From UBA4781 sp963556045 (GTDB lineage Bacteria > Chloroflexota > Anaerolineae > Anaerolineales > Anaerolineaceae), in NCBI GenBank assembly GCA_963556045.3, contig CAUVYA020000003.1:1-24286 (forward strand): 24,286 nt of DNA. Reading direction: 5' to 3'. Below, in pieces: positions 1 through 8,867 of the stretch. Below the pieces are notes generated by a model, which was not told the origin of the DNA, ran no database searches, and saw nothing but the letters and a program-made list of their open reading frames with translations. The position numbers and the translations under genes were made by a program. Position 1 is the first letter of the stretch. Every line of letters begins with the position of its first letter.

Positions 1-342
1 GTTGCTTTGTTTGGGACAATTTTATTAATATGGAATCCATCTGACATAGTAAATCTACTAGCAGTAGCTTTGATAGGTTTTGCCATTGCACCTATTTTCC
101 CATCTTTGATGTCGAGCACCAAAGACCGGGTGGGTGCTGGTCTTTCCACCAACACCATTGGTATACAAATCGCTTCTTCTGGATTGGGAACCGTGATTAT
201 CCCCAGTATCCTGGGTGTGCTGGCACGCAATTATTCACTGGAAGTCATTCCGACGTGCCTGATCGTTGTATTTTCACTCTTATTCTGTGTTTATCGCATT
301 TCGTTGATAAATACAAAAAAAGAGGGGAAAGGTAACCCTTAA
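1..342 (+). CDS. MFS sugar transporter, C-terminal part
   Basis: This is the C-terminal end of a membrane transporter whose start lies before the window; the frame is open from base 1. About 113 residues remain. They form hydrophobic helices broken by a short polar loop (SSTKDRVGAG), and the stretch GFAIAPIFPSLMSS is typical of the second half of FucP-like major facilitator sugar permeases. The protein ends in a short basic tail (KKEGKGNP). The stop overlaps the start of the next gene (TAATG), so it is probably co-transcribed and translationally coupled to the beta-mannosidase. From context it would import manno- or gluco-oligosaccharides, but nothing visible in the sequence fixes the substrate. 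The family call is fairly sure; the substrate is inference. Confidence 0.7.
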   Translation, partial: VALFGTILLIWNPSDIVNLLAVALIGFAIAPIFPSLMSSTKDRVGAGLSTNTIGIQIASSGLGTVIIPSILGVLARNYSLEVIPTCLIVVFSLLFCVYRISLINTKKEGKGNP

Positions 343-2796
343 TGAGAATGCAGTCTCTAGCGGGAAACTGGGAATTTCATAAGAAAGATGATCGGGAATG
401 GCTGCCTGCTTCTGTGCCGGGAGGAGTTCATACTGATTTATTAGCGTTGGATCGCATTCCCGATCCATTTATTAACGATAATGAAAAACGCGTCCAATGG
501 GTTGCTGAAAATGATTGGGAATATCGTCGACATTTTATTGTCGATGCTGAATTAATGCAGCAGTCATATATCTGGCTGGTTTGCGATGGATTGGATACCC
601 TTGCAACGGTCAGCGTAAAATGGGACTGTGCTGGGTAAAACAAAGAATATGTTCAGACAGTACCGCTGGGATGTGAAATCACTCCTAAAGTCGGATGAAA
701 ATGAGATACTGATCGTTTTTGATTCGCCGCTTCGCTACATAGCTGCGCAGCAAAAGAAAAAGCCACTCGCGGGCGTTTCTCAGGCAATTCCCGGTGGACC
801 ATATTTAAGAAAAGCCCCCTGCCATTTTGGTTGGGATTGGGGTCCGCAGCTGCCCCCTATGGGTATCTGGAAAGATATTCGCCTGGAGGGATATGAGGGT
901 GCACGATTCGACGATGTGCATCTCAGGCAATTCCATGCAGAAGGAAAAGTAAGCATAGAAGCTCAAAATACGAATTCAAGCATGGGAAGAAGCTGCTTAT
1001 CAAGCCGGGATACGTGTTATTGCTCCGGATGGGCAAACTTTCGAGTCTGAAGCGAGTATTGATAATAAAACTTGTACTCTACGCCTGGATATTCTTGATC
1101 CACAGCTTTGGTATCCGAATGGGTATGGCGCGCAGCCGCTTTATCATGTCCAAATTAGTTTGCTTCAAGCACTTCATTCGTTAGATCAGCGTGAATATCA
1201 GCTTGGATTACGTACGATCGAACTGCGCCAGCAACCTGATGAGTGGGGACGATCTTTCGCCTTTATCGTCAATGGCTTACCGATTTCTGTCAAAGGTTCC
1301 AACTGGATCCCTGCCGACTCTTTTCCAACCCGTATTTCAGATAATGACCTGGAGAAGTTGATCCGATCTGCAGCGGGAACACATCAGAATATGCTACGGG
1401 TATGGGGCGGCGGTTTATATGAAGATGAACGTTTTTACGATCTCTGTGATCGATTTGGAATTCTTGTATGGCAGGAATTTATCTTTGCATGCAGCGTTTA
1501 TCCTTTGGATGAAGAAGATTTTGTTGCAAATGTTCATAAAGAGGTGGTTGAACAATGTCCGTCGCTTGCGGCACCGTACCTGTCTGGCTTTGTGGTGTGG
1601 AAATAACGAGATGGAGTGGGGCTGGGTTGATTGGGGCTGGAAGGCACCTGAATATCATGATTTAAAAGCTGCCTATGACAGGTTCTTTCACCATATTCTT
1701 CCAACCTGGTGTGAAGCTGAAGATCCTGACCATGCTTACTGGGCAAGTTCTCCTTATTCAGGAACTCCTTTTGAAGATCCCAATGGACAGCAGCAAGGGG
1801 ATGCCCATTACTGGGATGTCTGGCACGGGCGGAAAACCTTTCAATGCATATCGCAGTCAATTTCCACGGTTTATGAGCGAGTTTGGTTTTCAATCACTGC
1901 CGCCCATGTCTACCATTCGTTCATTTGCAGATGAATCTGAATGGAATATTTCTTCTTACATGATGGATCAGCACCAAAAAAATGAAAACGGCAATGCATT
2001 GATCGTTTCGCAAATGCTTGAATCATTCCGTTTTCCCAAAGATTTTAAATCGCTAGTCTATTTAAGTTTGTGTGCTTTCAAGCAGAGGGAATTCGTTATG
2101 GAGTTGAACATTGGCGTAGATATCCCCAACGAACTTCAGGCATTCTTTACTGGCAGCTGAATGATTGTTGGCCTGTGGCTTCATGGTCAAGTATTGATTA
2201 TTTTGGTCATTGGAAAGCACTGCATTACACTGCCAGGCGTTTTTTTGCCCCTCTTCTTCTTTCGATTGAGGATAAGAAAAATGAAATGACAGTTGTAGTT
2301 ACCAATGACCTGCCTGATCTGTGGAAAGGTTCTTTACATTGGTCCCTTGAGATGATGGCAGGAGAAGTACTGCAAGCAGGTGAAGAATCTGTTGCGGCTG
2401 TTCCTTTCGATGCTACTATCGCAGCAAATTGTAATTTCATAAATGACCTTGATGACGATCTCAAACGGAAAGCTGTTTTTATCGCTGAACTTTACCAGAA
2501 CGGTCAAATTATAGCCCGTCAAACAGCTTTCTTTTTACCAGCTAAGTATCTGTATTTGACTGATCCGCATGTCCAACCCAAAATTCATGTTGAACAGCAA
2601 CAGATCTATTTCGATTTGATCTCACAAACATTTGCTTGCCTGGTTGAATTAAGTTTGGAAGGGGACTGATGTTGTTGTTAGTGATAATTATTTCAATATA
2701 CCGGTGAACCGTACTGTTAAAATTAGCGCTCCTCTTCCAAAAGGGTGGAATCTTGAACAGGTGAAGAAGGCATTCAAAAATACATTCGCTTTATGA
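342..2796 (+). pseudogene. GH2 beta-mannosidase, interrupted by frameshifts
   Basis: Conceptually a GH2 exo-beta-mannosidase of about 815 residues, the usual family length. It would remove terminal beta-mannose from manno-oligosaccharides in the cytoplasm; no signal peptide is present. The N-terminal jelly roll (GNWEFHK, then PGGVHTDLL), the FGWDWGPQLPPMGIW motif, the acid/base region WCGNNE (Glu codon 1608-1610) and the nucleophile region MSEFGFQSLP (Glu codon 1879-1881) are all intact. Reading it through needs six frame changes: the A run 617-620, about 970-985, about 1553-1556, the G run 1827-1829, a TG repeat about 2069-2076, and the G run 2661-2664. All but the TG repeat have the direction of a single extra base. 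Start ATG 342 overlaps the upstream stop. Conservation between the breaks favours sequence error over a true pseudogene; it is entered as pseudogene because the given bases do not encode one protein. Confidence 0.82.
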
Positions 2797-2809
2797 CTCA
2801 TATAGTCAT
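2793..2809. repeat. Perfect inverted repeat between GH2 and GH3
   Basis: ATGACT-CATAT-AGTCAT: 6-bp arms around a 5-bp centre, spanning the end of the GH2 frame and the 44-base gap to the GH3 gene. It has no T tract, so it is not a terminator. It could be an operator or chance. Confidence 0.35.
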
Positions 2810-2840
2810 GAAGGAAATGTGAAATAAAAAGGAGGAAACC

Positions 2841-5149
2841 ATGAACGACCAAAATTGGATCCATTATTGAAAAAATGACGTTGCAGGAGAAAGTCAGCTT
2901 TATGTGTTGGTGCAAGTCCCTGGACAACAACTCCTATCGAGCATCTGGATGTTCCAGAGATCAAGGTGGCAGATGGACCGCACGGTGTACGCAAGGTTGC
3001 TAATGTTAATGACTTTGTTGCCGGAAGTTTGCCTGCTACCTGTTTCCCTACAGCTTCTTGTGTTGCATCTTCTTGGGATATTGAATTAATCCACAGTATG
3101 GGTGAAGCGATTGCAGAAGAAGGTATTGCGTTGAATCGTGGATGTGATCTTGGGTCCGGGAGTCAATATGAAACGAACTCCACTGGGAGGTCGTAACTTT
3201 GAATATTTCTCCGAAGATCCTTATTTGCCCGGGGAAATGGCTTGAAAATTTTATCAAGGGAGTGCAAAGTAAAGGGGGTGGGTACTTCTCTTAAGCATTA
3301 TGCAGCTAATAATCAAGAAACCAAACGCATGAACATCAATGCCGTCATGGATGAACGAACTCTCCCGTGAAATCTACCTTCCTGCCTTTGAAATGGCTGT
3401 AAAAAAGGGAAAACCTTGGACGGTAATGTGTGCTTACAATAAACTGAATGGAAAATATGGTTCCGAAAACCATAAACTGCTGATGGATATTCTCAGAGAT
3501 GAATGGGGCTTTGAAGGCTTTGTTGTTTCCGATTGGGGGTGCTGTCCATGATCGGGGTTTGAAGCTATAAAAGCCGGATTGGATCTGGAAAATGCCCGGA
3601 CCGGGAGAGCGCAGAGTGAATGCAGTTACTACAGCAGTTCAATCTGGCGCTTTGGAAGAATCAGTACTGGATGATGCTGTACGCCGCATTCTGCGTATTG
3701 CTTTCATGGCAGCACAGACGAAAAAGGGGTTCAGTCCTTCGATGCTTCTGCGCATCATGCTCTGGCACGAAAGATCGCCGGAGAAGGTATGGTTCTGCTG
3801 AAGAATAATGGGATTTTACCTCTAAAAGCTCAAAAGTATATTGCTGTTATTGGTTGGGCTGCCAAAAATGCTTACTTTCAAGGTGGTGGCAGCTCTCATA
3901 TTAATCCAATTCAGGTGGATGAACCATTGATGGAATTAAAGAAATTAGCTCCGAACGGCACAGTGTTCAGCTTTGCCGATGGATATACGGCAGATGGCAG
4001 TTTTCACCGGGAGCTCATTGATGCTGCTGTAAAAGAAGCAGGGGCTGCAGAAGTGGCTTTGCTTTATCTTTCCCTCCCGCCAACCAAAGAATCAGAGGGA
4101 TATGACCGAGCCGACCTTGACCTGTCCCAACAGCAGATTGCTTTGATCAAAGCGGTGACTGCTGTTCAACCCAATACAGCGGTCATTCTAAATAATGGCG
4201 CTCCTGTTGTGATGGGTGAATGGATCGATCATGTTGCTGCGGTATCTAGAAGCCTGGATGATGGGAGAGGCGGGAGGCGGTGCCATCGCCGATATCCTTT
4301 ACGGGAAGGTAAATCCTTCAGGTAAACTGGCAGAAACTGTTCCATTCAAATTAGAAGATACTGCGGCTTTTATTAATTTCCCCGGTGGAATATGGAGAAG
4401 TATGCTATGGCGAAGGCATTTTCATTGGCTATCGCTATTATGATAAAAAGAAAATACCAGTACAGTTCCCCTTTGGTTATGGGTTAAGCTACACTACTTT
4501 CCGTTATTCAAATCCCACTGTATCCACATCTTCTTTTAAAGATACAGATGGCTTGACCGTTTCTGTGGATGTGACCAACACGGGTATGTTAGCTGGAAAA
4601 GAAATTGTTCAAGTCTATGTCCATGAACACGAATCCAAATTAATCCGTCCTCCAAAAGAACTCAAAGGATTTGTTAAAGTGGAGCTGCAGCCGGGTGAAA
4701 CGAAGACAGTCTCTGTTGTATTAGATTTTCGTGCTTTTTCTTACTTCCATCCGGGATATAACCGATGGATTGCTGAAGATGGAAAATTCGATATTCTTAT
4801 TGGCGCTTCATCCGCCGATATCCGTTGTACTGAAACGGTCACACTGCAATCAACCGAACCGTTACCGTGTATTTTGAATTATGAATCAACATTGAGAGAA
4901 TGGTTGAAAGATCCCAGAGGAAAGAACGTTTTCGAACCGTTTTTCTTCACAAAGATATCAAAGCAAATGTTGAAAACTTCTTGGGGGTCGAGAATGAAGA
5001 AGAGGAAAAAGATAATGGTATGCAGATGTTGAGTTTTCCTCATTGGAACTGCCGCTGCGTGACGTTCATCAGTTTCCCGGAGGTGGGTTTTAACCGGGTC
5101 GCCGGAAGAATTTATAGATAACTTGCTTGCGCAGGCAAAACAAGAATAA
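2841..5149 (+). pseudogene. GH3 beta-glucosidase, interrupted by frameshifts
   Basis: Conceptually a GH3 beta-glucosidase-type enzyme of about 760 residues, without signal peptide, hydrolysing non-reducing beta-glucosides or related sugars. ATG 2841 follows GGAGG at 2831-2835. Recognisable in order are EKMTLQEKV, the (alpha/beta)8 domain with VADGPHGVRK, GRNFEYFSEDPYL, KHYAANNQE, the nucleophile loop GFVVSDWG (Asp codon 3531-3533), the alpha/beta sandwich domain with GEGMVLLKNNGILPL, the region FPFGYGLSYTTF, and a C-terminal fibronectin-III-like domain (KEIVQVYVHEHES, then RPPKELKGF). The true tail reads SPEEFIDNLLAQAKQE to the TAA at 5147-5149. At least ten frameshifts interrupt it, for example near 2851, 2909, 3139, 3243, 3277, 3366, 3536, 3590 and 4228; most are repaired by removing one base from a short run. 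Family is clear; exact sugar specificity is not. Confidence 0.82.
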
Positions 5150-5358
5150 AGAAAGGAAGTTTTACTAAATAAAGGATTTGTGTTGAGAAATTTAATAACA
5201 GTGCACTGATTGGATGACGTTGTTCTTATTCCCTACCGCTGCGTGATTATGTTGGATTCAGCTAGTTGAGCTGTGGTTTGAAGAGAAAAAAGAAAAATAA
5301 TATTAAGAGAAACAACATTTGGATAAAAAGATCCAGATATTGTTATGTGGGAGGTTTG

Positions 5359-7818
5359 ATGCGTTTCGGTTATTTTGATGATGAACATCTTGAATATAAA
5401 ATTACACGACCAGATACTCCACTGCCCTGGATCAATTATTTGGGCTGTGAAGATTATTTCGGCATTATTTCCAATACTGCTGGCGGATATTCATTTTATA
5501 AAGATGCCCGCTTGCGTCGCTTAACACGTTATCGCTATAACAACGTTCCTGTGGATATGGGCGGTAGATATATTTATTTACGAGAAAATGATACTCGTGT
5601 TCCAGCAGCAGATTCTTTCTGGTCACCAACCTGGCAGCCCGTTAAGAAAAAACTGGAAGAGTATACCTGCAGCCATGGGCTGGGCTATACCCGGATTAGT
5701 TCGATCTACCGGGGTATTCAAGCGGATGTTTGTTATTTTGTCCCAATTGGAGAATCCCTTGAAATATGGGATGTGCATATTAAAAATACTCGTGCAGCAA
5801 AGGTTGATCTATCTCTGTTTTCTGCTATTGAGTTCTGCCTGTGGGATGCGTGGGATGATGCTACTAATTTCCAGAGGAATTTCTCAATTGGTGAAGTTGA
5901 GGTGGTAGATGATGTAATTTACCACAAGAGCGAATACCGTGAAAGAAGAAATCACTTTGCTTTCTTTGCCTGTTCTGAGAAGATCAATGGATTTGAAACA
6001 CAGCGCGAAGATTTTCTGGGTCCGTATCGTGGTTGGGACAATCCTCGTGCAGTGGAAGAAGACCGCATGCATGATTCGATCGCGCATGGCTGGGCGCCTG
6101 TTGGATCACATCGAATTGTTTTCTCACTAGACGCTGGTGAAGAAAAGCGTATTATCTTCCTGCTTGGTTATCATGAGAACCCGGTGGATGCCAAGTTTGA
6201 GGAAGGACATCCGCAGGTGATCAATAAGAAAACTGCCATTCCTCTCATCCAGAAATACGCGCAGTCGGAAAATGTAGATTCCGCTTTTCAGGAACTGAAA
6301 GATTATTGGCATGGAATTCTGGATCACTTTCAGGTAAATTCACCAGATAAGCATGTGGATCGGATGGTCAACATTTGGAATGCATACCAGGTGATGGCAA
6401 CTTTCAATATTTCCCGGTCTGCCTCACTATTCGAAAGCGGTATCGGCAGGGGGATGGGTTTCCGTGATTCCAATCAGGATTTGCTGGGTTTCTGTATGCT
6501 TGACCCCCGGCGAGCTCGCAGCAGGATCATTGACATGGCGGGGACCCAATTAGCCAACGGGGGCGCTTACCATCAATACCAGCCCTTATCAAAGACAGGC
6601 AATAATAATATTGGTGGTGGATTTAATGATGATCCCTTATGGTTAGTGATCGCAACGGCTGCTTATATTAAAGAAACAGCTGATTGGGCGATCCTGAATG
6701 AGCAGATTCCTTTTGATGGAGATATTTCCGATGTCGGAACTCTATATATCCATTTACAGCGAGCCATGCAGTATACGCTTGACCGCCTCGGTCCGCATCA
6801 ACTGCCCTTGATTGGGCGGGCTGATTGGAATGACTGCTTAAACCTTAATTGTTTTTCGGAACTTCCCGGAGAATCATTCCAGACGGCTGACAACCGGGAT
6901 GGGAAAAATGCGGAAAGCATTTTGATCGCCGGGCTGTTTATTCTGGCAGCTGAAGAAATGATCCGGATCGTCGCCCATCGAGCAGATCCATCACTGCAGT
7001 CAAAATACGATTCTGAAAAACAAAAGATGGAGACTGCAATATGGGAAGCTGGATGGGACGGTAGATGGTTCAAGCGTGCTTATGATTTCTTTGGAAACCC
7101 CGTTGGATCTCAGGTAAATGATGAGGGGAAAATTTTTATTGAGCCGCAGGGTATGTGTGTTATGGCGGGCTTGGGATTGCAGGATGGGAGAGCTGAACAG
7201 GCCCTGGATTCGGTGGCACAGTATCTCGCCACACCGGATGGGATTCTACTCCAGCAACCGGCGTTTTCTGGCTATCAGCTTCATCTGGGAGAGATCTCAT
7301 CGTATCCTCCGGGATTTAAGGAAAATGCAAGCGTTTTCTGTCATACCAATCCATGGATCATGATCGCGGAAACGGTAATTGGCAGGGCAGACCATGCGTT
7401 GGATTATTATTTGCGCATCAATCCTGCCACTCGAGAAGAGAGAAGCGATCTTTATAAATGTGAACCCTACGTCTATGCCCAAACAATCTCTGGACGGGAT
7501 GCACCTGTGCATGGGGAAGCAAAGAACTCGTGGTTAACGGGAGCGGCAGCCTGGAATTATGTAGCGATCACGCAATGGATCCTTGGCATACGACCCGAAT
7601 ATGAAGGCTTGCGTATTGCTCCCTGTATTCCGCAAAGCTGGACTGGCTTTTCTGTAAGGCGATTATTCAGAGGTGTGGTCTTCAATATCAAGGTGGAGCG
7701 TAAAGGAAAAGGAAATAAAGTCTCTCTTTTCCTGGATGGAACCGCCCTGCCGGATACGATCATTCCAATGAAGTCTATCGATAAGAAGGAAGTGGAAGTC
7801 CTGGTGATTTTAGAATAG
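5359..7818 (+). CDS. Cellobiose phosphorylase (GH94)
   Basis: A cytoplasmic, inverting phosphorylase of 819 residues, splitting cellobiose plus phosphate into alpha-glucose-1-phosphate and glucose (EC 2.4.1.20). It follows the cellobiose phosphorylase pattern throughout: MRFGYFDDEHLEYKITRP at the N-terminus, GIGRGMGFRDSNQDLLG (Arg369, Asp370) at the substrate site, GGGFNDDPLWL, and the catalytic acid in LIGRADWNDCLNLNCFS (Asp492, matching the known catalytic Asp of characterised enzymes), then YPPGFKENASVFCHTNPW and GEAKNSWLTG. I chose ATG 5359 because GGGAGG lies at 5349-5354 and the paralogue downstream starts the same way; an in-frame upstream extension to 5266 gives a Lys/Arg-rich, low-complexity tail and is unlikely. 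The 209 bases before it hold no clear promoter or terminator. The stop codon overlaps the SD of the next gene. Confidence 0.92.
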   Translation: MRFGYFDDEHLEYKITRPDTPLPWINYLGCEDYFGIISNTAGGYSFYKDARLRRLTRYRYNNVPVDMGGRYIYLRENDTRVPAADSFWSPTWQPVKKKLEEYTCSHGLGYTRISSIYRGIQADVCYFVPIGESLEIWDVHIKNTRAAKVDLSLFSAIEFCLWDAWDDATNFQRNFSIGEVEVVDDVIYHKSEYRERRNHFAFFACSEKINGFETQREDFLGPYRGWDNPRAVEEDRMHDSIAHGWAPVGSHRIVFSLDAGEEKRIIFLLGYHENPVDAKFEEGHPQVINKKTAIPLIQKYAQSENVDSAFQELKDYWHGILDHFQVNSPDKHVDRMVNIWNAYQVMATFNISRSASLFESGIGRGMGFRDSNQDLLGFCMLDPRRARSRIIDMAGTQLANGGAYHQYQPLSKTGNNNIGGGFNDDPLWLVIATAAYIKETADWAILNEQIPFDGDISDVGTLYIHLQRAMQYTLDRLGPHQLPLIGRADWNDCLNLNCFSELPGESFQTADNRDGKNAESILIAGLFILAAEEMIRIVAHRADPSLQSKYDSEKQKMETAIWEAGWDGRWFKRAYDFFGNPVGSQVNDEGKIFIEPQGMCVMAGLGLQDGRAEQALDSVAQYLATPDGILLQQPAFSGYQLHLGEISSYPPGFKENASVFCHTNPWIMIAETVIGRADHALDYYLRINPATREERSDLYKCEPYVYAQTISGRDAPVHGEAKNSWLTGAAAWNYVAITQWILGIRPEYEGLRIAPCIPQSWTGFSVRRLFRGVVFNIKVERKGKGNKVSLFLDGTALPDTIIPMKSIDKKEVEVLVILE

Positions 7819-7826
7819 GAGAAAAA

Positions 7827-8864
7827 ATGGAAAAGCATTCCCTGCATAAAGGTGTCAACCTTGGCGGCTGGCTCTCGCAGTACAAGGAATACGACCCTCA
7901 ACACTTCAATGAATTTATAACCCGGGATGATATTCAACGTATTGCAGATTGGGGTTTTGACCATATCCGGCTGCCGGTTGATTATCCTGTTTTAGAAAGT
8001 GATTCTCAGCCCGGAAAATTAATCGTAAGCGGCTTGAACTATCTGTTCGATTGCTTGAATTGGTGTGAACAGGCTCATCTGCGTGTGATCCTGGACCTGC
8101 ACAAAGCTCCCGGGTATGCATTTGATGATCAGAAATTCAATCAACTTGAACAAAATACTGTGTTTCAGGACCGTTTGATTCACTTATGGACTGAGATCTG
8201 CGGAACATTTCAATCTATAGATGAAGATTTGCTGGCATTTGAACTGCTGAATGAGGTATTTTTTACTTCATCAGCTCTCTGGAATGATATCGCTCAACGC
8301 ATTTTACGAGCAATTCGTCAGATCGATTCGCAGCGCTTGATACTTTTAGGCGGAAATTATTTTTATTCGGTAGATTATCTTTCGGAACTGGTTCGATTGG
8401 ATGACCCCCAACTGTTGTATAAATTCCATTATTACCTGCCATCTTCAGTGACCCATCAAAAAGCGTATTGGTTTGATGGGCTGTATGAATTCGACCGGCA
8501 GGTGAATTATCCGGGAGAAGCTTTCGGCTTAAAGGAATTTCTTGAGAAGAATCCTCAATTTACAGAACGTCTCAATGAGGATGTGGGTCAATATTTTGAC
8601 CGCTCTTATCTGCTGCAGCGTCTGCAGCCTGCAATTGCTTTTTCACGTTCTCTGGATCAACCACTGCACTGCGGCGAATTTGGCGTGATAGATAAAGCAA
8701 ACCGCCAAACTCGTCTCAATTGGGCGAGGGATATGGTTTCTTTGTTTAATGAATATGATTTTGGATATGCTTACTGGTCTTATAAAGCGATGGATTTTGG
8801 ATTGGTGGATCAACAGGGGAATATTCTAGATCAGGAATTGATCGATATTCTGGTGGGACGGTAA
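7827..8864 (+). CDS. GH5 family cytoplasmic beta-glycosidase/cellodextrinase
   Basis: A 345-residue GH5 retaining glycosidase: a single catalytic (beta/alpha)8 domain with no signal peptide and no carbohydrate-binding module. Family motifs are KGVNLGGWL (8-16), FDHIRLPVDYP with Arg48, VILDLHKAPG with His92, the acid/base in FELLNEV (Glu143), HYYLP (201-205) and the nucleophile in LHCGEFGV (Glu284). ATG 7827 is preceded by AGGAG at 7817-7821, which overlaps the stop of the upstream phosphorylase, so translation is probably coupled. Lacking an export signal and lying between two GH94 phosphorylases, it most likely trims imported beta-1,4-oligosaccharides (cello- or glucomanno-) to the disaccharides those enzymes use. 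The GH5 subfamily and exact substrate cannot be settled by eye. Confidence 0.85.
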   Translation: MEKHSLHKGVNLGGWLSQYKEYDPQHFNEFITRDDIQRIADWGFDHIRLPVDYPVLESDSQPGKLIVSGLNYLFDCLNWCEQAHLRVILDLHKAPGYAFDDQKFNQLEQNTVFQDRLIHLWTEICGTFQSIDEDLLAFELLNEVFFTSSALWNDIAQRILRAIRQIDSQRLILLGGNYFYSVDYLSELVRLDDPQLLYKFHYYLPSSVTHQKAYWFDGLYEFDRQVNYPGEAFGLKEFLEKNPQFTERLNEDVGQYFDRSYLLQRLQPAIAFSRSLDQPLHCGEFGVIDKANRQTRLNWARDMVSLFNEYDFGYAYWSYKAMDFGLVDQQGNILDQELIDILVGR

Positions 8865-8867
8865 AGT

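Noticed and set aside
5266..5358. N-terminal extension of the cellobiose phosphorylase to 5266
   Set aside because: The added 31 residues are Lys/Arg/Asn-rich, have no SD, and the family and the paralogue start at the MRFG motif, which here has GGGAGG before it.
5150..5358. Remnant of a duplicated GH3 C-terminus in the gap
   Set aside because: An 11-base match (CCGCTGCGTGA) to the GH3 tail was seen, but no frame extends the similarity on either side.
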